Shown: one piece after another, positions 1-9,176 of the stretch
Layout: each line of letters begins with the position of its first letter
How positions within the stretch are numbered: the first letter of the stretch is position 1
Source of the DNA: Ferrovum sp. PN-J185
GTDB lineage: Bacteria > Pseudomonadota > Gammaproteobacteria > Burkholderiales > Ferrovaceae
Reading direction: 5' to 3'
Length of the DNA: 64,000 bases
Assembly: GCF_001581925.1 (NCBI RefSeq)
Contig: NZ_LQZA01000003.1
Location: 186,001 to 250,000, forward strand
Made by a program: the position numbers and the translations under genes
The notes under the pieces: model-generated
The model's input: the letters and a program-made list of their open reading frames with translations, nothing else
What the model was told of the DNA's origin: nothing
Databases searched by the model: none

Positions 1-461
1 ACCAAACACTCTTTCAGTTCATGAGCAACATCAAAGCCATCAAATAACAAACCATTCCAAGCGTTTAATGGTGCACGATCGAGATTCAAGCACGGTTTTC
101 CTGGAAAATGAGGAGCGCCAGCTAATTGCCCTTTTAAGTCGTAAGTCCAACGATGTAAGGGACAAACAATATTCTGAGAATTACCACGTCCTTTGAGCAT
201 AATAGCTTGTCGATGACGACAAACGTTAGATAACAACTCAATACCTTGACCATGATTGACCAATAACTGGCCATCATGACGCCAAGGTAAGACATAATAA
301 TCACCTTGATTAGGAACTAATAGTTCATGACCCACATAGCGCGGTCCATGGGCAAAAATCGTATTTGCTTCAATCTGAGCCACCAACGGGTCAGAATACC
401 AACGTACAGGCAATTGAGACGTGGCAGAAGCAAGTTCAATAACTGATCCCAATTTAGACAT
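1..461 (-). CDS. Rieske [2Fe-2S] aromatic-ring-hydroxylating oxygenase alpha-subunit-like protein (5' part only)
   Basis: The gene runs off the left edge, so only the N-terminal 153 codons are present. The start is the ATG at 461-459, preceded by a GGGAGG ribosome binding site. The translation begins MSKLGSVIEL and carries a full Rieske cluster motif: C81-R-H83, 16 residues, then C100-P-L-H103, ligating a 2Fe-2S centre. This arrangement is that of the alpha subunit of ring-hydroxylating oxygenases and related Rieske mono-oxygenases, where the cluster feeds electrons to a C-terminal mononuclear iron site. That catalytic domain lies outside the window, so the substrate cannot be inferred. The gene appears monocistronic at its 5' end, behind a putative promoter at 543-571. 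Confidence 0.85.
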   Translation of the reverse strand, partial: MSKLGSVIELASATSQLPVRWYSDPLVAQIEANTIFAHGPRYVGHELLVPNQGDYYVLPWRHDGQLLVNHGQGIELLSNVCRHRQAIMLKGRGNSQNIVCPLHRWTYDLKGQLAGAPHFPGKPCLNLDRAPLNAWNGLLFDGFDVAHELKECL

Positions 462-542
462 AGCCACACCCTCCCGGGAAACAAAGAATGCAGAGTTAAT
501 AAAAACACCTATTACTCTTTAAAAATCAAAGAGTAGCCGGCT

Positions 543-571
543 ATTCTAACCCCCCCCGCTAAATCAGGCAA
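543..571 (-). promoter_or_regulatory. Putative sigma70 promoter with a G8 tract in the spacer
   Basis: On the minus strand TTGCCT (571-566) and TAGAAT (548-543) are separated by 17 bases, eight of which are a run of G. The promoter points at the Rieske oxygenase gene, whose start lies about 80 bases downstream. A hairpin (CTCTTT/AAAGAG, about 513-531) falls in the predicted leader. The promoter call is inference from spacing and consensus only. Confidence 0.4.
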
Positions 572-754
572 GCAGCATTTATGACTATGTCAACGGAGAT
601 AGAAGGAATTTTCTGGATGGGTTTTTTGATATACCAAATTACTCGCTATGACAAAAGCAGAAATTTATACCGCTTTACTATTAATGCAAAAAACCAACAA
701 AAGAAGCATCGGCCTCTGACCAATATGCTATGCAGCTAGCTAGCTTAATGGTGG
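572..754. other. Intergenic stretch without a recognisable gene
   Basis: Between the putative oxygenase promoter and the mqsA stop codon I see only a 23-codon open frame (plus strand, near 650) with no ribosome binding site and no family resemblance. Nothing else is supported. Confidence 0.4.
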
Positions 755-1156
755 TCATACTTCCTTAATCTCATCCAACAGATCAGGATGTCGATCCAAT
801 ACTTTGAGTAACTGAACCAAAGCCAATGGCGGTTTCGTTTTCCCGTTCTCATACCTTGAGAACGCATTAATACCACCACCAAAAATCTCAGCCGCTTCAC
901 GCTGATCTAAACGTAATTTTTTTCGTATCTGTGTAATAAAGATGGGGTCGACATAAGCTGCATTAACTTCTTTGTTGAATTGCATCATCAATTCACTGAT
1001 ACGCGTTGATTCAGCTGCATTTAAAACCATTTCATCGCAAGCAGGGCAAAAATCACCTGTCACCGCCTCGATGACAGTGGACGAACCCTTGTAAGTGTAA
1101 GTTACGTTGCGAGTGTCTGGGATCAATTCCGCTACACCACAAACAGGACATTTCAT
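755..1156 (-). CDS. mqsA: MqsA-family antitoxin (type II toxin-antitoxin), intact
   Basis: This 133-residue protein is an MqsA-type antitoxin and autorepressor. The N-terminal half is a zinc-binding domain with two CxxC pairs (CPVCG at the N-terminus and CPACDE about 35 residues on). The C-terminal half is an XRE-type helix-turn-helix (RLDQREAAEIFGGG, then FSRYENGKTKP). I chose the ATG at 1156-1154 because AAGGAG lies 8 bases upstream and MKCPVC is how family members begin. A GTG at 1162 in the same frame is too close to that site. The gene directly follows the decayed mqsR reading frame, as in mqsRA operons. It has no stop, frameshift or missing Cys, so the antitoxin probably persists as an orphan DNA-binding regulator. 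Confidence 0.9.
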   Translation of the reverse strand: MKCPVCGVAELIPDTRNVTYTYKGSSTVIEAVTGDFCPACDEMVLNAAESTRISELMMQFNKEVNAAYVDPIFITQIRKKLRLDQREAAEIFGGGINAFSRYENGKTKPPLALVQLLKVLDRHPDLLDEIKEV

Positions 1157-1158
1157 AT

Positions 1159-1455
1159 TCACAGCTCCTTAAACGAAAAGATCAACACGTCATCAATAAC
1201 CGTTAGCTTGAGGTACACTTCATCAGCCCGAGTACAAGGGCGCTAGACGTCCTGCCACACTGTATGATCGACGTGAGTAGTCATACTCTTATAAAAATCA
1301 GCTGTCGTGAGCGTAGTTACCACGTTCAGCATTTCTATGAAACCAACCCCCATTTACGCTGCGCCCTGCATAGCAGAATAGGTCGCACGAACTTTACCCG
1401 ACTCCACTAACGCCTTAATCACTGACAACTTACAATGTGGGGTGTGTTTTTCCAT
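1159..1455 (-). pseudogene. mqsR: mqsR toxin pseudogene (two in-frame stop codons)
   Basis: Reading the minus strand from the ATG at 1455-1453 gives MEKHTPHCKLSVIKAL, then VESGKVRATYSAMQGAA, stop, a middle segment, DFYKSMTTHVDHTVWQDV, stop, and finally VYLKLTVIDDVLIFSFKEL and the natural TGA. This is the MqsR mRNA interferase (RelE-fold, cleaves at GCU in known members) over its full 98-codon length with no frameshift. Two sense codons have become stops: TAA where MqsR has Leu in GAALLGF, and TAG where it has Tyr in VYRPRT. The second stop removes the conserved Tyr region and the C-terminal strand, so an active toxin is not expected. The end lies 2 bp before the mqsA ATG. Confidence 0.9.
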
Positions 1456-1465
1456 AGCTAAATAC

Positions 1466-1497
1466 TAACCTAGTTGGTTTTTTTAGCAAGTAGGTTA
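1466..1497. promoter_or_regulatory. Candidate MqsA operator (inverted repeat upstream of mqsRA)
   Basis: TAACCTA (1466-1472) and TAGGTTA (1491-1497) form a perfect 7-bp inverted pair 18 bases apart. An inner AACC-N5-GGTT overlaps the left arm. Known MqsA operators are AACCT/AGGTT palindromes in front of mqsRA, and this one lies 11 bp upstream of the mqsR start. The remaining sequence up to xseB (1498-1746) shows nothing I recognise. Confidence 0.5.
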
Positions 1498-1746
1498 ATT
1501 GATAGACGACATAAAGTGGATAGCATTTATGGTATTAAGAGTAGCTCAAAAGGCTCCCACTAAATACCGTATAAAAAAATACTGTTATCAAACAGCTCCT
1601 TTGACGACAACTCTTCTTTTTAAACATAATTATTGTGGTTTTAAGGAATGGTTTTTATGCATGCTATTAAAGTGGCCAATATAAGGCAACTAGACTATCA
1701 TTTTAATTATTAACCAAATCTTTCTCATTCTAAGAAGTAATAAGTC

Positions 1747-1980
1747 ATGGCTAAAAAACCAGAAGAGTTAACTTATGAGGCGGCTATTAAAGAACTTGAG
1801 ACGCTACTTACACAACTAGAGGGTGGGCAACTTCCTCTTGAGGAAGCCATTGAAACCTATCGCCGAGGTTCTGAACTGATTCGCTTTTGCCAAGAGCAAT
1901 TAAAAGAGGCCGAACAAAAAATTCAAATCTTAACCAATGGTGAACTCACAGAGTTTGACAATGGACCAACCAGCTCTTAA
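1747..1980 (+). CDS. xseB: Exodeoxyribonuclease VII small subunit
   Basis: This 77-residue protein matches XseB in length (about 80) and in sequence (TYEAAIKELETLLTQLE, then LPLEEAIETYRRGSELIRFCQ). XseB is a coiled-coil helical hairpin, several copies of which bind the XseA catalytic subunit of the single-strand-specific nuclease in the cytoplasm. XseA is not in the window. An AAGAAG site lies upstream of the ATG. It is the first gene of the classical xseB-ispA-dxs operon, and its 3' end overlaps ispA by 20 bases. Confidence 0.95.
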   Translation: MAKKPEELTYEAAIKELETLLTQLEGGQLPLEEAIETYRRGSELIRFCQEQLKEAEQKIQILTNGELTEFDNGPTSS

Positions 1981-2860
1981 TTTTAATAATTGGTCAACGC
2001 AGTGTATTGAGCGCGTTAATCAATTTCTAGAAAAACATCTTCCTGGTGCAGACCTTGAACCTGCCATACTTCATCAAGCGATGCGTTATGCAGCATTAAG
2101 TCCCGGCAAACGAATTCGTCCTTTATTGTGTTTTGCGAGCGGACACATCACGGGCGCAAACTTTGACAACCTCAGTCTCGCATCGGCTGCTATTGAGTTG
2201 ATTCACGCTTACTCTTTGGTACACGATGACTTACCGGCGATGGATAACGATGTATTAAGACGCGGGCAGCCCACTTGTCATGTTAAGTTTGGAGAAGCCA
2301 TTGCTCTATTAGCAGGTGATACACTACAAACCTTGGCTTTTGAATGGCTCAGTGAAGACAGCCAACTCAACGCCTCACAACAGTTACAACTCATTCAACA
2401 ACTAGCACGAGCCTCTGGTTCATTAGGAATGGGGGGTGGACAGGCCATTGATCTGACACACGTTAATCAAAGTATGGATTTAGGTTTATTAGAAAAAATG
2501 CATCAAATGAAAACAGGTGCTTTAATAGAAGCCTCTATTTTAATGGGTGCTTACTGTGGGCAAGCACTTACTCCCAACACGGAAAACATATTAAAAACCA
2601 TCGGTAGACATTTAGGGTTAATTTTCCAAATAAAAGACGATCTACTTGATGCGCAAAGCGATTCAGCCACTCTGGGCAAAACAGCAGGCAAGGATGCTGC
2701 TCGCAACAAACCAACATATGTGAGTATAATGGGTATGAATGAAGCGCAGCGTTTACTAGAGCGCTTAGCTGATGAAACCTTTTTATTAATTGAGCAATTG
2801 GGTGATTCTGCTTACTATCTAATGCAATTGAGTCAATTATTTGTTCATCGCCAACACTAA
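1961..2860 (+). CDS. ispA: Farnesyl diphosphate synthase (polyprenyl synthetase family)
   Basis: IspA condenses DMAPP and IPP stepwise to farnesyl diphosphate, feeding quinone and undecaprenyl lipid synthesis. The first Asp-rich motif is D89-D90-LPAM-D95, the four-spacer form followed by NDVLRRG. The second is D226-D227-LL-D230. I chose the ATG at 1961 (MDQPALNFNNW): it gives 299 residues, the usual bacterial length, whereas the in-frame ATG at 1937 lies deeper inside xseB without a better ribosome site. The gene overlaps xseB by 20 bp and ends 3 bp before dxs, so the three genes are very likely co-transcribed and translationally coupled. Confidence 0.95.
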   Translation: MDQPALNFNNWSTQCIERVNQFLEKHLPGADLEPAILHQAMRYAALSPGKRIRPLLCFASGHITGANFDNLSLASAAIELIHAYSLVHDDLPAMDNDVLRRGQPTCHVKFGEAIALLAGDTLQTLAFEWLSEDSQLNASQQLQLIQQLARASGSLGMGGGQAIDLTHVNQSMDLGLLEKMHQMKTGALIEASILMGAYCGQALTPNTENILKTIGRHLGLIFQIKDDLLDAQSDSATLGKTAGKDAARNKPTYVSIMGMNEAQRLLERLADETFLLIEQLGDSAYYLMQLSQLFVHRQH

Positions 2861-2863
2861 CTC

Positions 2864-4750
2864 ATGACTACTTTTTCTCCTACACCGCTACTTGATACCA
2901 TTAATTGGCCCAACCAATTACGTGAGCTTGGGCGCGAACAACTAGGGCAATTAGCCACCGAGTTAAGACAATTTATTTTAGAATCTGTGGCATCAACTGG
3001 TGGTCATTTATCAAGTAACCTTGGCACCATCGAACTGACTGTGGCTCTTCATTGGGTCTTTAATACACCTGATGATCGACTGATTTGGGATGTAGGTCAT
3101 CAAACTTACGCCCATAAGATCCTTACTGGTCGGCGTGAGGGTATGAAACAGTTACGCATGAAAGACGGTCTATCAGGCTTTCCAAAGCGCAGTGAAAGCG
3201 ACTACGACGCCTTTGGTACGGCACACTCTAGCACCTCAATTAGTGCAGCCCTTGGTATGGCCACAGCCTTTAAGCAACTTGGCTTATCAAGAAAAGTCAT
3301 CGCCGTCATCGGTGATGGGGCAATGACTGGCGGCATGGCCTTTGAAGCCATGAATAATGCTCGCAACACAGGTTCTGATCTGATTGTGATACTCAATGAC
3401 AATGAAATGTCTATTTCACGTCCTGTGGGTGCATTAAGTAATTATTTGGCTCGCATCATGTCCGGACGCGTTTATAACAGCGTCAGAAAACAAGGTGAAA
3501 AAGTACTAGGGGTTGCCCCTCCCATTTTGGAAATTGCCAAACGCTGGGAAGAGCACTTTAAGGGGTTTGTTAACCCACCAGCCACACTCTTTGAGGAATT
3601 TGGCTTTAATTATATCGGCCCTATTGATGGTCATGATCTGGATACATTGGTATCCACATTAAATAATGTAAAACGACTCTCTGGACCACAGTTTTTACAT
3701 ATCGTCACCAAAAAAGGGAAAGGTTACGACAAAGCGGAGCTCGATCCCATTCTCTACCATGGTGTCACCCCCTTTGATCCAGCAATAGGAATTATCCCCA
3801 AACCCATTAGCAAACCTACTTATACCCACATTTTTGGTGAGTGGCTATGTGACATGGCTGAACAGGATAGTAAACTGGTTGGGATTACCCCAGCCATGTG
3901 TGAAGGATCAGGGTTAGTTGAGTTTTCTAAACGCTATCCTGATCGTTACTTTGACGTGGGTATTGCAGAACAGCATGCGCTCACTTTCGCTGCTGGCCTT
4001 GCTGCTGAAGGATTAAAACCAGTAGTAGCAATTTACTCCACCTTCTTACAACGTGCATATGATCAACTTATTCATGACATTGCCTTACAAAATCTACCCG
4101 TGATGTTTGCGATTGATAGAGCAGGACTTGTGGGGGCAGACGGAGCAACACACTGTGGTAGCTTTGATCTTAGCTTCTTACGCTGCCTGCCGAACATGCT
4201 CATCATGGCTCCCGCCGATGAAAATGAATGTCGTTTAATGCTTACCACCGCCTATCATTGGCAAGGTCCTGCCGCCGTTCGCTACCCAAGAGGGAACGGA
4301 CCGGGCACTCATGTTGTCAAAGAGTTACGAGTGTTGGAAGTGGGTCTAGGAGAAGTTCGTCGTCAAGGCAAAAATGTGGCGATCTTAGCCTTTGGATCAG
4401 TGGTTAATGCAGCACTCGAAGCTGGTCAAGAACTTAATGCAACTGTAGTAAATATGCGCTTCATCAAGCCATTAGACGAACAATTAATCGTTGATATGGC
4501 GCTAAATCATCAACTTTTAGTCACCGTGGAAGAAAATGTGGTTCAAGGCGGTGCTGGAAGTGCGGTGGCTGAGGTTTTGGCTAAACATGGTTTAACTATG
4601 CCATTACTGCAACTTGGCTTACCTGATCGTTGGATCGACCAAGGAGACCCTAAACTTCTCATTCAAGAAGTTGGGCTTGATAGCGTAGGGCTACGGCACG
4701 CCATTGAGGCTAGGCTGTCTTCACTACAACTACGACGAAGTGGAACTTAA
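2864..4750 (+). CDS. dxs: 1-deoxy-D-xylulose-5-phosphate synthase
   Basis: DXS condenses pyruvate and glyceraldehyde 3-phosphate with thiamine diphosphate, the first step of the MEP pathway and of thiamine and pyridoxal synthesis. The 628-residue length is typical. Visible landmarks are [14 protein letters not shown], the TPP-binding GDGAMTGG from residue 150 continuing to the Asn in NDNEMSIS, and [13 protein letters not shown] with E369 as the proton-transfer glutamate. A transketolase C-terminal domain follows. It sits directly behind ispA, so it belongs to the same isoprenoid operon. The later MEP enzymes ispD and ispF (55-56 kb) and ispG (33 kb) are also in this window. Confidence 0.97.
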   Translation: MTTFSPTPLLDTINWPNQLRELGREQLGQLATELRQFILESVASTGGHLSSNLGTIELTVALHWVFNTPDDRLIWDVGHQTYAHKILTGRREGMKQLRMKDGLSGFPKRSESDYDAFGTAHSSTSISAALGMATAFKQLGLSRKVIAVIGDGAMTGGMAFEAMNNARNTGSDLIVILNDNEMSISRPVGALSNYLARIMSGRVYNSVRKQGEKVLGVAPPILEIAKRWEEHFKGFVNPPATLFEEFGFNYIGPIDGHDLDTLVSTLNNVKRLSGPQFLHIVTKKGKGYDKAELDPILYHGVTPFDPAIGIIPKPISKPTYTHIFGEWLCDMAEQDSKLVGITPAMCEGSGLVEFSKRYPDRYFDVGIAEQHALTFAAGLAAEGLKPVVAIYSTFLQRAYDQLIHDIALQNLPVMFAIDRAGLVGADGATHCGSFDLSFLRCLPNMLIMAPADENECRLMLTTAYHWQGPAAVRYPRGNGPGTHVVKELRVLEVGLGEVRRQGKNVAILAFGSVVNAALEAGQELNATVVNMRFIKPLDEQLIVDMALNHQLLVTVEENVVQGGAGSAVAEVLAKHGLTMPLLQLGLPDRWIDQGDPKLLIQEVGLDSVGLRHAIEARLSSLQLRRSGT

Positions 4751-4796
4751 TATGGGAACCCCCCCTCTTAATTCCTCACGTCCACATGGAGAGACT

Positions 4797-5618
4797 ATGA
4801 ACGCCCCTGAAAATTTGACTATTCCTGATATTCAATCAACGGAAGACACACGCCAAATTGCAATTGATCGCGTTGGAATTAAAGGTATTCGTCACCCCAT
4901 CAGAGTATCTGATCGTGAATTAGGTGATGCGCAAAATACAATTGCCTCTTTTAATATGTACGTGCATTTACCACAGCATTTTAAAGGAACGCATATGTCT
5001 CGTTTCGTGGAAATTTTAAATCGCGAAGGCAGAGAAATTTCTGTTACCTCCTTTGGCACCATGTTACAAGAAATGGTGGAGCGTCTTGATGCAAAAGCAG
5101 GGCATATAGAAATGCAATTCCCCTACTTTGTAAATAAATCCGCACCTGTATCAGGCGTTCGTTCATTGATTGACTATGATGTGACTTTTATTGGTGAAAT
5201 TAAAGAGGGTAATGTAACCTTTACCATGAAGGTATTGGTTCCTGTAACATCCCTTTGCCCATGTTCTAAAGAGATTTCTGAATATGGCGCACATAACCAA
5301 CGCTCACATGTAACCATCACGGCGCGCTTGAATCGCTTTATGTGGATTGAGGAAGTCATTCGTATTGCTGAAGAGTCTGCTTCATGCGAACTATTTGGTT
5401 TACTCAAACGTCCTGATGAGAAATGGGTTACCGAACGCGCTTACGATAACCCTAAATTTGTGGAAGATATGGTGCGTGATATTGCACACCGTCTCAACCA
5501 AGAAGAGAGAATTGATTACTACGTTGTTGAATCAGAAAACTTTGAATCTATTCACAATCATTCTGCCTACGCACTCATAGAAAGAGACAAGATCAAAAAC
5601 CCTGTCACTTCCCTTTAG
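4797..5618 (+). CDS. folE2: GTP cyclohydrolase FolE2 (type IB)
   Basis: FolE2 converts GTP to dihydroneopterin triphosphate, the entry to folate synthesis. Unlike the zinc enzyme FolE it can work with other metals. I chose the ATG at 4797 ([13 protein letters not shown]) because GGAGAG lies just upstream and it gives 273 residues, close to the family norm. An in-frame ATG at 4752 has no ribosome site. Family hallmarks are [22 protein letters not shown] and the metal-site segment [23 protein letters not shown]. It lies 46 bp after dxs on the same strand and is probably read from the same transcript. A terminator follows inside the end of glnS. Confidence 0.93.
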   Translation: MNAPENLTIPDIQSTEDTRQIAIDRVGIKGIRHPIRVSDRELGDAQNTIASFNMYVHLPQHFKGTHMSRFVEILNREGREISVTSFGTMLQEMVERLDAKAGHIEMQFPYFVNKSAPVSGVRSLIDYDVTFIGEIKEGNVTFTMKVLVPVTSLCPCSKEISEYGAHNQRSHVTITARLNRFMWIEEVIRIAEESASCELFGLLKRPDEKWVTERAYDNPKFVEDMVRDIAHRLNQEERIDYYVVESENFESIHNHSAYALIERDKIKNPVTSL

Positions 5619-7269
5619 TGGTATTCCATGAATCACGCAACGTCACAGCCCGGTTAAATACCGGGCTTGTTGTTTTACTGTCTACTTCATCCACACAAAA
5701 GTAGCCGTTACGTTCAAACTGAAAAGACTCTCTGTTTTCTGCTGTCAGTAATGCAGGCTCAATCAAGGCATCTTTTAATACAATAAGAGAATCATGATTC
5801 AGCGCTTGTTGATAATCATCTAAAGCGCCGGGATTTGGATCTTTAAACAAACGATCAAAAAGTCGTATTTCAGCTCTCACCGCCTCTGTGCTTGATAGCC
5901 AATGAATATTCCCCTTCACTTTTACCGAATCCGCTCCAGGAGTACCACTCTTCGTATCTGGCAGATAGTCAGCATGAATCACTGTGACTTCCCCTGTCGT
6001 AGGGTCCGTATCAAATGAAGTACAACGAATCACATAGGCATAACGTAAACGCACTTCGGCACCAGGAAACAATCTAAAAAAGCCTTTCACAGGTTCAGTC
6101 ATAAAATCATCACGCTCAACAAATAATTCACGTGTGAAATGGAGTTCTCTATGCCCCCATTCAGGGTGATGAGGGTGGTTTGGCGCTGTACATACTTCAC
6201 TCTGCCCTTCTGGATAATTATCTATAATTAATTTAACGGGTTTAAGTATAGCCACACGTCGTGGTGCGTTGTCATTTAAATCTTCACGCAAGCAATCTTC
6301 CAGTACTGTGACATCAATAAGACTGTCTGCTTTTGATACACCGATACGTTCACAAAAAAGACGTATTGACTGTGGGGTATAGCCACGACGTCTTAGCCCC
6401 ACTAGGGTAGGCATACGCGGATCATTCCAACCAGAAACATGTCCTTGAGTAACCAGATCTAGTAATTTACGTTTACTCATCATGGTGTATGTCATGTTAA
6501 GACGAGAGAATTCATACTGATGAGGCTGTGAGGGCACGTCTGTATGCTCAACTACCCAATTGTAGAGTGGGCGATGATCTTCGAATTCTAAGGTACAAAT
6601 GGAATGGGTAATGGATTCCAAGGCGTCTGAAATAGCATGAGCATAATCGTACATGGGATAAATACACCATTTGTTACCTGTGCGCCAATGGCTCACATGG
6701 CGAATACGATAAATGATGGGATCACGTAAATTCATATTGGCTGAGGCCATATCAATTTTTAAGCGAAGTACATGCTCCCCATCTTGATATTGACCCTCAC
6801 GCATGGCGCGAAATAAAGTGAGGTTATCGATTACTGATCTGTCACGATAGGGGCTATTGGTTCCTGGAGTGGTTAACGTCCCTCTGTATTCTCTAATTTT
6901 CTCAAAAGGAAGGCTATCCACATAAGCCAGCCCTCGTTCAATCAATGACTCTGCATAACGATAACAGTGTTCAAAATAATCTGAGGCATAATATAAATGT
7001 GCCCCCCAATCAAAGCCTAACCAACGCACTGTATCAATAATTGAGTCCACGTATTCGGTGTCTTCTTTGGCTGGGTTGGTATCGTCAAAACGTAAATGAC
7101 ACTGTCCTTCAAAGTCTCTAGCGAGCCCAAAATTCAAACAAATAGACTTTGCGTGACCGATATGTAAGTAACCATTGGGTTCAGGAGGAAAGCGCGTGGC
7201 AACACGACCCGAGGTTTGGTTACGCTCTAAGTCTTGCTCGATAATTTGACGAATAAAATTGGTGGACAT
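5605..7269 (-). CDS. glnS: Glutaminyl-tRNA synthetase
   Basis: This class I synthetase charges tRNA-Gln with glutamine in the cytoplasm. The 554-residue protein shows the HIGH motif at residues 36-39 ([10 protein letters not shown]), preceded by RFPPEPNG, and the KMSKS-equivalent MMSKRKL around residue 266. The C-terminal anticodon-binding beta-barrels follow. Presence of GlnS means Gln-tRNA is made directly here rather than only through GatCAB. The last 14 bp overlap the convergent folE2 end, and its codons near 5647-5667 double as a rho-independent hairpin for the opposite strand. The start is the ATG at 7269-7267. Confidence 0.97.
   Translation of the reverse strand: MSTNFIRQIIEQDLERNQTSGRVATRFPPEPNGYLHIGHAKSICLNFGLARDFEGQCHLRFDDTNPAKEDTEYVDSIIDTVRWLGFDWGAHLYYASDYFEHCYRYAESLIERGLAYVDSLPFEKIREYRGTLTTPGTNSPYRDRSVIDNLTLFRAMREGQYQDGEHVLRLKIDMASANMNLRDPIIYRIRHVSHWRTGNKWCIYPMYDYAHAISDALESITHSICTLEFEDHRPLYNWVVEHTDVPSQPHQYEFSRLNMTYTMMSKRKLLDLVTQGHVSGWNDPRMPTLVGLRRRGYTPQSIRLFCERIGVSKADSLIDVTVLEDCLREDLNDNAPRRVAILKPVKLIIDNYPEGQSEVCTAPNHPHHPEWGHRELHFTRELFVERDDFMTEPVKGFFRLFPGAEVRLRYAYVIRCTSFDTDPTTGEVTVIHADYLPDTKSGTPGADSVKVKGNIHWLSSTEAVRAEIRLFDRLFKDPNPGALDDYQQALNHDSLIVLKDALIEPALLTAENRESFQFERNGYFCVDEVDSKTTSPVFNRAVTLRDSWNTTKGK
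5647..5676 (+). terminator. Rho-independent terminator of the xseB-ispA-dxs-folE2 operon, inside glnS
   Basis: AGCCCGG (5647-5653), a 7-base loop and CCGGGCT (5661-5667) form a perfect 7-bp GC-rich stem followed by TGTTGTTTT on the plus strand. It begins 29 bases after the folE2 stop codon. The sequence is at the same time coding DNA for the C-terminus of GlnS on the other strand. Confidence 0.8.
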
Positions 7270-7492
7270 GGCTCATCAATAAAAAAGTAAGAATACTGTT
7301 AGTTTAAGGGGTAGCGTTGATTCTCTCAAGGTAGAAACAAGCAAAATATGTATCAATTCATATTTTGTACACCTTAAAAGAAGTAAATCACTAACATTTA
7401 AATACACAAAAATGAGGTAAGTTTAATTTATACTTTTACAAGTATGAATCAGGTTCTATTAAAATAGATCGTTCAACGATTAAGGAATCGCT

Positions 7493-8380
7493 ATGCCACC
7501 TATTCCCACGTTTACTCACAACACTATTGCCATGGTCTACGACTTTGATGGCACACTCTGCCCACAACCCATGCAAGAATACACTGTACTTCCTAAACTG
7601 GGTATTAAACCTGAGGAGTTTTGGCGTCTGGTAGAGCATGATGCCAAAGAAACGGGTGGTGAAAAAATGCTGGTATATATGCGTATCCTATTGGAAGAAG
7701 CACACAATAGACGAGTATTTATCAGTCGTGATGATTTTAAAAAAATGGGAAAAGATATTGAGTACTTTCCTGGGGTCAAAGACTGGTTTCCTAAAATCAA
7801 CAATTATGTGAAACGTAAAAGTCAGGGGACGGTGAATATACAGCATTACATTATTTCAGCTGGCATGAAAGAAATTCTTGAGGGTATTTCTATTCGTAAA
7901 TTCTTTAAGCAAATTTATGCCTCTGAATATCATTTTAATTTCCAAGGTATCGCAACCTTTCCTAAACAACTCATTACGGATACCACTAAAACACAGTATT
8001 TGTTTCGCGTGAATAAAGGAAAAGAGGAATTAGACGAATCGATTAATGAACATATGCCAGAATGGCAACGACCTATCCCTTTTCAAAATATCATTTATAT
8101 AGGTGATGGGATGACTGATGTCCCTAGCATGGCGCTCACTAAAAAAAATGGCGGTCACACCATAGCAGTCTATCCTGAAGACGATGTACATGATCAAGCC
8201 ACCTGTATTAAGTTACTTAAAGCCAATCGCGTTGACTTTATTGCTCCTGCTGATTACCGAAAGGACAGTCATTTATCTCGTCAAGTGGCATTATTATTAG
8301 ATAAAATTTTAAGTAATATGGCCTACCAACAGGAAGTATTTACTAGCCAATTACACTATGGCATTGCTGAACATGACTAA
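7493..8380 (+). CDS. HAD-superfamily hydrolase (phosphoserine-phosphatase-like fold)
   Basis: This 295-residue cytoplasmic protein has the HAD motif I nucleophile D17-F-D19-GTLCPQPMQ, a helical cap region, and the acidic motif IV IYIGDGMTDVPSM. It is therefore a probable magnesium-dependent phosphohydrolase. An AAGGAA site precedes the ATG. Related proteins are annotated only as HAD hydrolases and I cannot assign a substrate. It heads a tight operon with birA, whose start overlaps its end, and coaX, two coenzyme genes. The 223-bp gap to the divergent glnS must hold both promoters, but I could not pick one out confidently. Confidence 0.75.
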   Translation: MPPIPTFTHNTIAMVYDFDGTLCPQPMQEYTVLPKLGIKPEEFWRLVEHDAKETGGEKMLVYMRILLEEAHNRRVFISRDDFKKMGKDIEYFPGVKDWFPKINNYVKRKSQGTVNIQHYIISAGMKEILEGISIRKFFKQIYASEYHFNFQGIATFPKQLITDTTKTQYLFRVNKGKEELDESINEHMPEWQRPIPFQNIIYIGDGMTDVPSMALTKKNGGHTIAVYPEDDVHDQATCIKLLKANRVDFIAPADYRKDSHLSRQVALLLDKILSNMAYQQEVFTSQLHYGIAEHD

Positions 8381-9176
8381 CACTTCCATATCATGGGCTC
8401 ATGATGAGTTTCATCACTCACTTAAAACCAATACTTTTACACTTCAGGTAATGAATGAACTGTCTTCAAGTAACGATTACTTGTTAGCGCAGATTAAAGA
8501 CAACACACTCACACAACCCACTTGTGTGGTGGCACTACATCAAACACATGGTCGCGGTAGGCAAGGTAGAAGCTGGCTCTCTGATCCACAGCATTCGCTG
8601 ACTTTTTCTGTAAATTATCGTTTTAATCTAAGTATCAACAATACCACTGCCCTACCTCTTATGGTTGCTTTAGCAGTGACAGAAGCGTTGCAATTATTAT
8701 CTGTTTCACAGGTTCGCATTAAATGGCCCAATGATATTGTAAGACGACAACAAAAACTCGCTGGTATTCTTGTTGAAACCGGGCACTTTAATCAGTCCTC
8801 ATGTCATCTTGTCATTGGTATTGGGATAAATATAAGTACTCAAACCGGTTTATCTTCATCCCTTACCAAATCCTTTGCAGACTGCAGTGATGAATCAGGA
8901 CATGCTCCCTCACGAGAACAATTACTGGCATTAATATTAAATCGTCTTAATGATTATTTCGTGCAATTTGAGCAAGTGGGTTTTACTCCTTTTATAGATA
9001 AATGGCTTCATCATTGTGATCATTTTAATGAGCAGGTTTATTTAATGAAACCTGACGGCATGATTGCCAATGGACTACATACCGGGGTGTTATCTGATGG
9101 ATCCATCGTCATTAATAATGGCACAGGTGATGAGTGTTTTCATTCTGGTGAAATTAGCTTAAGGAGAGCCCAGTGA
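8358..9176 (+). CDS. birA: Biotin-[acetyl-CoA-carboxylase] ligase, lacking the DNA-binding domain
   Basis: BirA activates biotin with ATP and attaches it to the biotin carboxyl carrier subunit of acetyl-CoA carboxylase. The protein shows the biotinyl-AMP loop GRGRQGRSW and the KWPNDIV motif, followed by a small C-terminal SH3-like domain. There is no room for the N-terminal winged helix of the E. coli repressor, so this is a monofunctional class I ligase. The start is either the ATG at 8358 or that at 8373. Both overlap the end of the HAD gene, indicating translational coupling. The stop overlaps the coaX GTG by 4 bp. Confidence 0.92.
   Translation: MALLNMTNTSISWAHDEFHHSLKTNTFTLQVMNELSSSNDYLLAQIKDNTLTQPTCVVALHQTHGRGRQGRSWLSDPQHSLTFSVNYRFNLSINNTTALPLMVALAVTEALQLLSVSQVRIKWPNDIVRRQQKLAGILVETGHFNQSSCHLVIGIGINISTQTGLSSSLTKSFADCSDESGHAPSREQLLALILNRLNDYFVQFEQVGFTPFIDKWLHHCDHFNEQVYLMKPDGMIANGLHTGVLSDGSIVINNGTGDECFHSGEISLRRAQ

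Noticed and set aside
650-721. 23-codon plus-strand frame near the mqsA end
   Set aside because: Too short, no ribosome site and no similarity that I can recognise.
1499-1684. 61-codon open frame upstream of xseB
   Set aside because: No ribosome binding site, no recognisable domain and AT-rich random composition.
7436-7639. Short minus-strand frame over the start of the HAD gene
   Set aside because: Overlaps the conserved motif I coding region of the HAD gene in antisense and has no support of its own.
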